A stretch of 64,000 bases of DNA, from positions 310,001-374,000 of the forward strand of contig NZ_LT703003.1 of NCBI RefSeq assembly GCF_900149695.1, read 5' to 3'. This DNA comes from Anderseniella sp. Alg231-50. GTDB taxonomy: Bacteria > Pseudomonadota > Alphaproteobacteria > Rhizobiales > Aestuariivirgaceae. The translations under genes were made by a program, and so were the position numbers. The notes beneath the pieces were generated by a model that was not told the origin of the DNA, searched no databases, and saw nothing but the letters and a program-made list of their open reading frames with translations. Shown here piece after piece: positions 54,878 through 63,085 of this stretch (the stretch's first letter is position 1; the number at the start of each line of letters is the position of its first letter).

Positions 54878-56101
54878 TCAGTCGTTCCAGGCCGCGTGGT
54901 TTTCGCTCGGTGCGATGTGCAGCCCGTCATCAGTGGCGTAAGGGTTGGCCAGCGCCACCTCCTCGTTCAGTTCCACGCCGAGACCCGGCTCTTTCGGCGG
55001 AATGACAAAGCCGTCTTCAAACTGCATCGGCTTGACCAGAATATCCGAATGGAACCCGCCCCATTGCTCTATGCTTTCAAGGATGAGGAAGTTCGGCGAA
55101 CAGGCCGAAATCTGCACATTTGCCGCTCCTTCAATCGGCCCGCAATACAGATGCGGCGCGATCTGTGCATAGTGGGCTTCCGCCATGCCGGCAATCTTCT
55201 TGGCTTCCAGCAGGCCACCGACCCGGCCCAGCGCCATCTGCAGGATCGATGCTGCGCCCAACTCCAGCACACGGGCAAATTCATACTTGGTGGTCAGGCG
55301 TTCGCCGGTGGCAATCGGCACCTTTGTCGAACGGGCAATTTTCGCCATCTCTTCCGGCATTTCGGGCGGGCACGGTTCTTCAAACCACAACGGATCGAAC
55401 GGTTCCAGCCGGCGCGCCATGCGGATTGCACCTGAGGTGGTGAACTGACCATGGGTGCCGAACAGCAGATCGGCCCTGTTGCCCACGGCTTCCCGGATTT
55501 TCCGGCAGAAGCGCTCGGAAATATCCATGCGCTCCAGGCTCGGCATGTGCGGGTCAAACGCCGTGTACGGCCCTGCGGGATCAAATTTTACCGCGGTGAA
55601 CCCCTGATTGACGTAGTGCAGCGCACGTTCTGCCGCGACGTCTGCATTGTTGTACACATCATTGCTGGGGTCGGTATATGCATAGGCGTCTATGTCGGCG
55701 TCTGCATACAGATATGTGTAAGAACGCAGCCGCTCATGTACACAGCCTCCCAACAGGTCATACACAGGCTTATCCACAGCCTTTCCACAGATGTCCCACA
55801 TGGCCATTTCGATGCCGGACATGACACCCATCAGCGAAATGTCGGGGCGGCCTGAATAGCCTCGCGTGTACGCCCGGCGCCAGAAGGTCTCGATGTGAAA
55901 CGGGTCGTTGCCCTCGACATTACGCTGGAACACGTCCTCGATCATGGCGACCACCACGTCGGGCGCAAAACTGGCGGTATAAACCTCGCCAACGCCCTCA
56001 ATACCGTTGTCGGTTACGAGCTTGAGGAAAATGAAATAGCGCCCGCCGCGGCGCGGTGGCGGATTGCCGACGATGAAGGTTTTCAGGCCGGTGATTTTCA
56101 T
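54878..56101 (-). CDS. Mandelate racemase/muconate lactonizing enzyme-type dehydratase (enolase superfamily)
   Basis: The 407-residue protein has the enolase-superfamily capping domain and barrel. Motifs in order are AVKFDPAG, LLFGTHGQFTTSGAIRM, LWFEEPCPPE, IATGERLTTKYEFA and the final APHLYCGPIEGAANVQ with the C-terminal His. These resemble galactonate and mannonate-type acid-sugar dehydratases. At the first metal-ligand position, where galactonate dehydratase has Asp in DFHG, this protein has Gly (GTHG). The other ligands Glu and Glu are kept. The substrate is unknown; its neighbour suggests a hydroxyacid pathway. Confidence 0.88.
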   Translation of the reverse strand: MKITGLKTFIVGNPPPRRGGRYFIFLKLVTDNGIEGVGEVYTASFAPDVVVAMIEDVFQRNVEGNDPFHIETFWRRAYTRGYSGRPDISLMGVMSGIEMAMWDICGKAVDKPVYDLLGGCVHERLRSYTYLYADADIDAYAYTDPSNDVYNNADVAAERALHYVNQGFTAVKFDPAGPYTAFDPHMPSLERMDISERFCRKIREAVGNRADLLFGTHGQFTTSGAIRMARRLEPFDPLWFEEPCPPEMPEEMAKIARSTKVPIATGERLTTKYEFARVLELGAASILQMALGRVGGLLEAKKIAGMAEAHYAQIAPHLYCGPIEGAANVQISACSPNFLILESIEQWGGFHSDILVKPMQFEDGFVIPPKEPGLGVELNEEVALANPYATDDGLHIAPSENHAAWND

Positions 56102-56254
56102 CAGGTGCGCTCCAGGACACAGTCTTGCAGGGCGAAGCTAGAGCACAATCGGGGAACAGGAAACCGGTTTTACGACCGATAGGGTCAGTATCCGTCATTC
56201 GGCTGTTTTCTTTCAAACAGGATGGACAAGATTGGCGGGTCCTGACCCTGGAAT

Positions 56255-57637
56255 TCAGAAAGCGAAATCGCGGTAGACGCGGGTGACGTCACCGTTCCAG
56301 TTGCCTTCATAAAGCGCCAGTAATTCATCGGCGTTGGATTTGCCCGACTGGGCGATTTCATCGAGAACATCGATGAACTTGGCTTCCGTCTGTTCTGCCG
56401 GACCCTGCACGTTGCGGGTTTCAAGACCCGCCCGGCAGATGGCCAGCACCTCGATGGCGATATCCTGCAGGCTGCGCCCGGCTATGCTTGCTTCAAGCCC
56501 CCTGACCGGCACTTCGTCACGCAGTGCCTGGCGCTGGTCTGCGGTCCAGTCCTTGACCAGGTCCCAGGCTGCATCCTGAGATGCCTGTTCATACAACAGG
56601 CCGGTCCAGAACGCCGGCAGGGCACATAGCCTGCGCCAGGCACCTGCGTCGGCACCGCGCTGTTCGATGAACTTCTTGAGCCTGACTTCCGGGAAAATGG
56701 TGGTGATGTGATCGGCCCAGTCCTTCATGGACGGCTTTTCACCGGGCAGTTGCGGCAACTCGCCGGCCATGAAGGCGCGGAAGCTTTCGCCGGAGCAGTC
56801 GAGATAGTCACCGCCGCGATTGACGAAATACATCGGCACATCAATGGCATAGTCGACATATTGCTCGAAGCCGAAACCGTCATCGAACACGAACGGCAGC
56901 ATGCCGGTGCGGTCAGGGTCGGTATCGCGCCAGATTTCAGACCGGAACGACTTGAATCCGTTCGGCTTGCCCTCTGTGAACGGTGATGCCGCAAACAGCG
57001 CCGTGGCGACCGGCTGCAGGGCCAGGCTGACGCGCATTTTCTGGCGCATGTCGGCTTCGGAGGAAAAATCCTGGTTCACCTGGACGGTGCAGGAGCGCAG
57101 CATCATGTCACGGCCCAGATTGCCCTTCTTGGCCATGTATTCACGCATGATCTTGTAACGGCCCTTGGGCATGACCGGGATGTCTTCGCGCTTCCACAGC
57201 GGGTTGAAGCCCAGCCCCAGGAAGCCGATACCAAGCTCGTCACCCACTTCACGCACCTGCGCCAGGTGCTCATGCACTTCCTGGCAGGTCTGAAAAACGT
57301 TTTCCAGCGGTGCGCCGGACAACTCAAACTGTCCGCCGGGTTCCAGCGATACATTGCCATAGGCCGCAGGATCAGTGAGACCGATAATCTTGTCGCCTTC
57401 CATGGCGGGCGTCCACCCGAACCTGGCCGCCAAACCTTCCAGCAGGGCCTTGATGGAGCGTTCGCCGTCATAGGGAACCGGGCGCAGCGTATCGGTGAGA
57501 AACGCAAATTTCTCATGCTCGGTGCCCAGCCGCCACTCGGCCTTGGGTTTGCACCCGGCCTCAAGGTAAGACACCAGCTGTGCCTTGTCTTCGATGATGG
57601 CGCGGGTCTCTGCGGTATCTGGAACAGCCACACTCAT
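56255..57637 (-). CDS. gshA: Glutamate-cysteine ligase (GCS2 type)
   Basis: The first enzyme of glutathione synthesis, 460 residues, belongs to the plant/alphaproteobacterial GCS2 family. Markers are WRLGTEHEKFAF, SLEPGGQFELSGAPLENVFQTCQEVHEHL, LGIGFLGLGFNPLW, MREYMAKKGNLGRDMMLRSCTVQVNQDFSSEADM and PMYFVNRGGDYLD. ATG 57637 is preferred to the longer frame, whose start is Arg/Cys-rich. In relatives it is next to rsmE; here a small unknown gene intervenes. Confidence 0.96.
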   Translation of the reverse strand: MSVAVPDTAETRAIIEDKAQLVSYLEAGCKPKAEWRLGTEHEKFAFLTDTLRPVPYDGERSIKALLEGLAARFGWTPAMEGDKIIGLTDPAAYGNVSLEPGGQFELSGAPLENVFQTCQEVHEHLAQVREVGDELGIGFLGLGFNPLWKREDIPVMPKGRYKIMREYMAKKGNLGRDMMLRSCTVQVNQDFSSEADMRQKMRVSLALQPVATALFAASPFTEGKPNGFKSFRSEIWRDTDPDRTGMLPFVFDDGFGFEQYVDYAIDVPMYFVNRGGDYLDCSGESFRAFMAGELPQLPGEKPSMKDWADHITTIFPEVRLKKFIEQRGADAGAWRRLCALPAFWTGLLYEQASQDAAWDLVKDWTADQRQALRDEVPVRGLEASIAGRSLQDIAIEVLAICRAGLETRNVQGPAEQTEAKFIDVLDEIAQSGKSNADELLALYEGNWNGDVTRVYRDFAF

Positions 57638-57764
57638 GGGGAACGTCCGCCTTAAATCAAAAAAACACGCCAGTCGGGCTGAGCGCATGGTCAAAAATAT
57701 CTGCCGAACGTCTAGCCTGTGATTTCCGTCAAGGGCAAGTCAAACTTATTTGTCCGCGCATTAG

Positions 57765-58265
57765 TCAACCTTTGGCAACTGTGTCTTCGTAATTTGCCAT
57801 CATGAGGTTGAGAGACTTCATTTCCTTGGGTTCGAAAACGGTCTGAGCGGTATCAATCAGAATTTCCTTCATCAGGTAGTATTCCGTGTCGTCAGCGATC
57901 TTTCCCCGTCCGAATATTGCTCGTGCCATGTTCTTTACGCAGCCGGCATCATCATAATAGGTGCGGCCGGTCCTGGTTTTATAGAAGTTTAAGAAATCGG
58001 ACAGGTGATCATCATCACAATTAACGCTGTCAGCCAAATCAAAATTGTTGTCGTTTATGGCTTGCCGTACACCTGAAACGGCCTCGCTGAGCGTCAACTC
58101 ATTACGCTCTAACGCAGTCAACATCTGTTGACGGGATATGGTATCATCCACGTACTCCGCTGCTTCCTCGGTATCCATCTGAGTGACAAGAAACTCTTCA
58201 TAAGTCTCGATGATGTCATATAGACGGTGAAACTCTTGCAGCATCTCTTCCTTGGTTCTACGCAT
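57765..58265 (-). CDS. Hypothetical acidic protein inserted between gshA and rsmE
   Basis: I do not recognise this 166-residue protein (MRRTKEEMLQEFHRLYDIIETYEEFLV...). It is acidic, predicted mostly helical, and has no signal peptide or membrane helix. A LNFYKTRTGRTYYDDAGCVKNMARAIFG segment lies in the middle. Base composition is lower in GC than gshA and rsmE, so it may be acquired. The reading frame is clear, with an RBS-like GGTTAA/GAA region upstream but no strong Shine-Dalgarno site. Confidence 0.7.
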   Translation of the reverse strand: MRRTKEEMLQEFHRLYDIIETYEEFLVTQMDTEEAAEYVDDTISRQQMLTALERNELTLSEAVSGVRQAINDNNFDLADSVNCDDDHLSDFLNFYKTRTGRTYYDDAGCVKNMARAIFGRGKIADDTEYYLMKEILIDTAQTVFEPKEMKSLNLMMANYEDTVAKG

Positions 58266-58279
58266 ATCGATTTAACCTG

Positions 58280-59047
58280 CTAAGCGTCAGACAAGCCAGA
58301 GCTGCCATCATCCCAATCTCCCAAAACCGACTGCACCAGCGCCAGGACGGCCACGGCAGCGGTATCGGCGCGCATGATGCGCGGTCCCAGCGACAGTGCC
58401 ACGACATTTGGCAGCGCCAGTATCATGTCGCGTTCTTCTTCGGAAAACCCGCCTTCCGGGCCAAGCAACACGGCCATCGGCCCGGGTTTCACCTGTTTCA
58501 GCGTGTCGATTGGGTTGCTCAGTCCGGCGCGCTCGTCACAGAAAACCAAGGTGCGCTCATCCGGCCAGCCTGCCAGCACACTGGCCAGCTTTTCAGGTTC
58601 CGCCACATCCGGCACATAGACCATGTTGCACTGCTCAGCCGCCTCGATGGCGTTGGCGCGCATCCGTTCCAGGTTGACCTTGGCTGCAACCGTGTGGCGG
58701 GTGATGACGGGGCATATCCGGCGCGCACCCATTTCGGTTGCCTTCTGGGCCAGGTAATCCAGGCGGGCCGATTTCAGGGGCGCAAACAAATAATCGATGT
58801 CCGGTGGTGGTGTTGCCGCACGCAGGCACTCCTCACAGGTGACCCGGGCAGCCTTGCGGTTGGCGTGGGAAATGACACACCGCCATTCACCGTCTATCGC
58901 ATTGAACAGCTTGGCCGGTGCGCCCACCTCGGACCGAAGCACGGTCACCAGGTAATGCGACGCCTCACGCGGCAGCGTCAGTTCACCGCGCGCGCTCAAT
59001 GTCTGTTCACAATACAAACGGGGCACCCGCCCCTGCGACCTGGCCAT
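58280..59047 (-). CDS. rsmE: 16S rRNA (uracil-1498-N3)-methyltransferase
   Basis: RsmE methylates U1498 of 16S rRNA. The 255-residue SPOUT protein has the PUA-like N-terminus (RLYCEQTLSARGELTLPREASHYLVTVLR). The C-terminal knot carries VLLGPEGGFSEEERDMI and SLGPRIMRADTAAVAVLALVQ, the deep trefoil SAM site. The order gshA-rsmE-ubiA is typical of Rhizobiales. The gene is convergent in direction with neither neighbour; it shares the minus-strand run. Confidence 0.96.
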   Translation of the reverse strand: MARSQGRVPRLYCEQTLSARGELTLPREASHYLVTVLRSEVGAPAKLFNAIDGEWRCVISHANRKAARVTCEECLRAATPPPDIDYLFAPLKSARLDYLAQKATEMGARRICPVITRHTVAAKVNLERMRANAIEAAEQCNMVYVPDVAEPEKLASVLAGWPDERTLVFCDERAGLSNPIDTLKQVKPGPMAVLLGPEGGFSEEERDMILALPNVVALSLGPRIMRADTAAVAVLALVQSVLGDWDDGSSGLSDA

Positions 59048-59056
59048 GACGTTTGA

Positions 59057-59617
59057 CTATCCTGCCTTGGGGATGCCCGCAAGGCGCCCGGCATTGCGGG
59101 CAGCGACCTGCTTTATCTTCTGCCCGTCCAGTGCAACCGGTTTTCCATCCGGGTCGAGCGGTTGCTTGAAGGTGAAAACCTGCTCACCGGCACCGTGCTC
59201 ATGCAATTGCAGATGTTTCGCACAAGCCTCGCGCCAGGTGGGTGTATGATCGTTCGCAACCCACCAAATCGCATAGGGCGGCCATTGCGGCGGCTCGAAC
59301 CATTCCCTGCCATGGCGTAGCGCTTCACCATGCAGGCCCTGATAGGCAAACGCCATGGCCGATTCCAGGTCCTGCCACAATGACAGCGTCTGCGGTGTCC
59401 AGCCGTCGCCGCGTTCTTCATAGAATGCCGGAAACACGTAGTCTCCCCACGTTTCCGGACCGGGCTCATCCGGATAACCGGAGTGTGCAACAAAACCTTC
59501 AGCCTGCGAAACCGCCGCCAGGATCGGGTCATTGCGGACATGGAAGCCGTCATTTGCCGGATCATCGGCCGGTTTGGCAAACACCCCGAAGGTGAACAAT
59601 GCAAGCCTGGCGTTCAA
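59057..59617 (-). CDS. DUF3291-family protein
   Basis: The 186-residue protein (from TTG 59617, 9 bases after GGAAGG) matches DUF3291. Blocks are LALFTFGVFAKPADDPANDGFHVRNDPILAAVSQAEGFVAHSGYPDEPG, LSLWQDLESAMAFAYQGLHGEALRHGREWFEPPQWPPYAIWWV and THTPTWREACAKHLQLHEHG-like VANDHTPTWREACAKHL. A GTG at 59650 is an alternative start. The family has a dimeric alpha/beta-barrel-like fold, possibly a monooxygenase relative; function is unknown. Confidence 0.85.
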   Translation of the reverse strand: MNARLALFTFGVFAKPADDPANDGFHVRNDPILAAVSQAEGFVAHSGYPDEPGPETWGDYVFPAFYEERGDGWTPQTLSLWQDLESAMAFAYQGLHGEALRHGREWFEPPQWPPYAIWWVANDHTPTWREACAKHLQLHEHGAGEQVFTFKQPLDPDGKPVALDGQKIKQVAARNAGRLAGIPKAG

Positions 59618-59715
59618 AATTCCATTCCTTCCAGTAGCGGGATTACGCACACCATGTGTTGCCGCATCCGTTTGATGGTTTCAAGACCCGTCAGATTAGG
59701 CTAACACTCGCAGCA

Positions 59716-60663
59716 ATGATGCAGACATCGAACAATGACGGCCGGGTGGCCGATGCGGTGCGCGAACACTGGGCCGACAGGCTTTTACCACGCGCGGCGC
59801 GGGGTTATGCGCGCCTGGCCCGGCTGGAACGGCCGATCGGCTGGTGGCTGCTTCTGCTGCCGGGCTGGTGGGCCATCGCACTGGCCCAGACCGCATCGGG
59901 CGGCGGCATGGCCAACCTGTGGTACCTGGTGCTGTTTTTCATCGGCGCCGTGGTCATGCGCGGGGCCGGCTGCACCTTCAACGACATCGTCGACCGTGAC
60001 TTCGATGCCGCCGTGGCCCGCACAAGGTCGCGTCCGATACCGTCGGGCCAGGTCAGTGTCGGCCAGGCGAAGGCCTTCATGATCGTACTGTCGCTGACCG
60101 GTTTTCTGGTCCTGATGCAGTTCAACTGGTTCGCCGTCGGCCTCGGCGTGTTGTCGCTGGCAACCGTTGCGATCTATCCGTTCATGAAACGCTTCACATA
60201 CTGGCCACAGGTGTTTTTGGGCATCGCCTTCAACTGGGGCGCCCTGCTCGGCTGGGCCGCGGTGCGCGGTGAACTGGAACTGCCGGCCATACTTATGTAT
60301 CTCGGCGGCATCTCCTGGACGCTTGCCTATGACACCATCTATGCGCACCAGGACAAGGAGGACGACCTGGCCATTGGCATTAAGTCCACTGCCTTGAAGT
60401 TCGGTGCCGCGACGCCCAAATGGCTCACCCTGTTCTTTGCGCTGACCTTCATATTGCTGTTTGCCTCAGGATTTTTCGCCGGTGCCGGGATTATCTTCTA
60501 CACCGGCCTGGCAGCCGCAGCTCTGCATGCGGCCTGGCAACTGGCGCGGCTTGACGTGGATGATCCCGACCGCTGCCTGATGCTGTTCCGCTCCAACCGC
60601 AATTTCGGCCTGATCATATTTGCCGGAATCATGATCGATAGTTTAGTGAGACTGCCATTATGA
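59716..60663 (+). CDS. ubiA: 4-hydroxybenzoate polyprenyltransferase
   Basis: UbiA attaches the polyprenyl chain in ubiquinone synthesis. The 315-residue membrane protein has eight to nine helices. The first Asp-rich motif is NDIVDRDFDAAVARTRSRPIPSG and the second is YDTIYAHQDKEDD. PFMKRFTYWPQVFLGIAFNWGALLGWAA is a further UbiA block. Start is ATG 59716 or 59719. Its stop overlaps the pmbA start (ATGA). Confidence 0.96.
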   Translation: MMQTSNNDGRVADAVREHWADRLLPRAARGYARLARLERPIGWWLLLLPGWWAIALAQTASGGGMANLWYLVLFFIGAVVMRGAGCTFNDIVDRDFDAAVARTRSRPIPSGQVSVGQAKAFMIVLSLTGFLVLMQFNWFAVGLGVLSLATVAIYPFMKRFTYWPQVFLGIAFNWGALLGWAAVRGELELPAILMYLGGISWTLAYDTIYAHQDKEDDLAIGIKSTALKFGAATPKWLTLFFALTFILLFASGFFAGAGIIFYTGLAAAALHAAWQLARLDVDDPDRCLMLFRSNRNFGLIIFAGIMIDSLVRLPL

Positions 60664-62000
60664 GTTCTTCCAGCACGCTTTCCTCTGCCGAACAGTTTCT
60701 CGAACTGGCCCAAAAGGCCGGTGCGGATGCTGCTGACGTGCTGGCTGTCAACGGCACATCGGTGCAGGTCAGGGTCCGCAACGGCGCCACCGACAAAGTG
60801 GAGAGATCCGAGGCCACGGACTTTGGCCTGCGCGTGTTCGTCAACGGCGCCAGCGCGGTGGTGTCCGGCACGGCGCGCACGGCGCAGGACTACCGGACCC
60901 TGGCGGAGCGCGCCATTGCGATGGCGAAAATTGCACCGTCTGATGCGTCTTTGGGTCTGCAGGACACAACCGGAAAGGCCGCCGCACCGGACACGCTCGA
61001 ACTTGCCGATGATGCCCGGCCGGACACGAAAACCCTGACTGACCTGGCCCTGGCCGCCGAAGCCGCGAGCCGGGAAATCAAGGGTGTCACCAAGACCGAC
61101 GGATCGGCGGCAAGTGCGGGGTATCGCGAAATTGCGCTGGTCACATCGAACGGGTTTTCGGGCAACTACCGGCGTACCGGCTATTCCGTATCCGCATCGG
61201 CGATTGCCGGTGAAGGCACGTCGATGGAACGCGACTACGACTATTCGTCGAAGGTGCACTTTGCCGACCTGGAAGATGCCCATGCCATCGGCAGGCAGGC
61301 CGGTGAACGGGCCGTACGGGCGCTGAACCCGCGCAAGATGGTTTCGCAGAAATGCCCGGTGATCTTTGAAGCCCGTCTGGCCAGTTCGTTCCCGTCGCTG
61401 CTGGCACAGGCCGCCAACGGAGCAGGCGTGGTGCGCGGCACCAGTTTCTTAAAGGACATGATGGGACAACAGGTTTTCGCCAGCGGCATCACCATCGTCG
61501 ATGACCCGCAACTGGTGCGCGGACTGTCTTCAAAGCCCTTCGATGCCGAGGGCATGATGTGCGAAGGGTTCAATCTCGTTGAAGACGGTGTTTTGTCAAA
61601 CTGGCTGCTGGACGGGCGCACTGCCGCCAAGCTGGACCTGGCCAGCAATGGCCGCGCGGCGCGCTCGACAGGCGGGCAGCCGTCGCCATCATCGACAAAC
61701 CTGTGGCTGGCCAACGGCACGGTTTCGGTGCCCGACATGATCTCGGGCGTCGGCGATGGCATCCTGATCACGTCGATGTTCTCATCCGGGGTCAACATGG
61801 TCACCGGGGATTATTCGCGCGGAGCCGCCGGACTGCGCATCGAGAACGGCGAAATCACCCATCCGGTCAGCGAGATCACCATTGCCGGCAACCTGAAGGA
61901 CATGTTCATCAACCTGACACCCGGTGATGACCTTGAGATGAAATCAAGCACAAACGCCCCCACATGTATGGTGGAAGGAATGACCGTTGCAGGCGCCTGA
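60660..62000 (+). CDS. pmbA: TldE/PmbA metalloprotease subunit
   Basis: The 446-residue partner of TldD has the fold but lacks the zinc HExxH motif. SAIAGEGTSMERDYDYSSKVHFADLEDA, CPVIFEARLASSFPSLLAQAANGAGV and the MISGVGDGILITSMFSSGVNMVTGDYSRGAAGLRIENG stretch are TldE hallmarks. It works with TldD, encoded at 31302-32732 here. It is translationally coupled to ubiA. Confidence 0.95.
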   Translation: MSSSSTLSSAEQFLELAQKAGADAADVLAVNGTSVQVRVRNGATDKVERSEATDFGLRVFVNGASAVVSGTARTAQDYRTLAERAIAMAKIAPSDASLGLQDTTGKAAAPDTLELADDARPDTKTLTDLALAAEAASREIKGVTKTDGSAASAGYREIALVTSNGFSGNYRRTGYSVSASAIAGEGTSMERDYDYSSKVHFADLEDAHAIGRQAGERAVRALNPRKMVSQKCPVIFEARLASSFPSLLAQAANGAGVVRGTSFLKDMMGQQVFASGITIVDDPQLVRGLSSKPFDAEGMMCEGFNLVEDGVLSNWLLDGRTAAKLDLASNGRAARSTGGQPSPSSTNLWLANGTVSVPDMISGVGDGILITSMFSSGVNMVTGDYSRGAAGLRIENGEITHPVSEITIAGNLKDMFINLTPGDDLEMKSSTNAPTCMVEGMTVAGA

Positions 62001-62799
62001 GCCAACATCAACAAATCTGTGGCAGAAAGAACACCAACTGTTATGCGACGCGGTGCGCGAGGCAGGTGAACTGGCATTGCACATGTGCAAGTCCGGTGTC
62101 GACAGCTGGGACAAGACAGACGGTACGCCGGTGTCGGAAGCCGATCTGGCGGTCGACAGGCTGCTGGCAGCGAGACTGCGCGACGTGACCCCTGATTTCG
62201 GCTGGCTTTCGGAAGAAACCACCCGCGAAGACGCGACCCAAATGAAACCCAATGTCTGGGTGGTGGACCCCATTGACGGAACATCAGCCTATGTGGGCGG
62301 CTCCAATCACTGGTGCGTCGGCGCCTGTCTGCTGTCGCAGGGCCGGCCGGTCGCAGCCGCGGCATTTGCACCTGCCCAGAACAGGTTCTACGAGGCCAGG
62401 CTGGGCGCCGGAGCGCGCCTGAACGGTAATGTGATGCATGTAACCGACAAGTCGGGTCTGGACGGTTCCCGGTTCGTGGCGCACAAGAGCGCTATCAGCC
62501 AGAGCAAATGGAAATCCCCGGTTCCGCACATCAACTGCGCCATGACCACGTCGCTGATCTTACGTCACTGTGTTGTGGCAACGGGTGAATATGACGGTGC
62601 CATTGCGTTCGGCAAAAAACATGACTGGGACCTGGCACCGGGCGACCTGATTGTGCATGAGGCCGGTGGGCGCACGCTTGATCTCGACGGCAAGCGCTTC
62701 GTCTACAACCGCAACAGCACGCGCCAGAACGGCCTGATGGCCGGTTCAAAAGCACTGCTTGACGAGATCAGTGAACGGCTTCATACGGTTGCTGCCTGA
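61987..62799 (+). CDS. Inositol-monophosphatase/CysQ-like phosphatase
   Basis: The 270-residue protein carries the IMPase metal sites: GTPVSEADLAVDR, WLSEETTRED, VWVVDPIDGTSAYVGG (DPIDGT motif) and HDWDLAPGDLIVHEAGG. It is either a 3'(2'),5'-bisphosphate nucleotidase or an inositol/sugar phosphatase. The start is probably TTG 61987, 7 bases after GGAAGGA and overlapping the pmbA end by 14 bases. DUF4170 follows. Confidence 0.92.
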   Translation: MQAPEPTSTNLWQKEHQLLCDAVREAGELALHMCKSGVDSWDKTDGTPVSEADLAVDRLLAARLRDVTPDFGWLSEETTREDATQMKPNVWVVDPIDGTSAYVGGSNHWCVGACLLSQGRPVAAAAFAPAQNRFYEARLGAGARLNGNVMHVTDKSGLDGSRFVAHKSAISQSKWKSPVPHINCAMTTSLILRHCVVATGEYDGAIAFGKKHDWDLAPGDLIVHEAGGRTLDLDGKRFVYNRNSTRQNGLMAGSKALLDEISERLHTVAA

Positions 62800-62832
62800 A
62801 ACAGCCGCCATCGAAAAACGGGAATCATAGTG

Positions 62833-63069
62833 ATGTCTGAAACCGCCAAACAATCTGACCAACTGCTTCACCTCGTGTTTGGTGGCGAGCTTGAGAGCCT
62901 CGACGGGGTGCGCTTCAAGGACCTTGAGCACCTTGATGTCGTGGGCATCTATCCGAACTATGCCGCGGCCAAGGAAGCCTGGCAGGAAAAGGCCCGCGCC
63001 ACCATCGACATTGCCGAGATGCGCTATTTCATCGTGCACCTGCATCGCCTGCTCGACCCTGAAGACTGA
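62833..63069 (+). CDS. DUF4170-family protein
   Basis: The 78-residue protein (ATG 62833; the GTG one codon before is less likely) matches DUF4170: LLHLVFGGELESLDGVRFKDLEHLDVVGIYPNYAAAKEAWQEKARATIDIAEMRYFIVHLHRLLDPE. The family is common downstream of IMPase genes in Rhizobiales and often near the lipid A Kdo gene waaA. The function is unknown. Confidence 0.9.
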   Translation: MSETAKQSDQLLHLVFGGELESLDGVRFKDLEHLDVVGIYPNYAAAKEAWQEKARATIDIAEMRYFIVHLHRLLDPED

Positions 63070-63085
63070 CAGGCCGGGCTGCAGA

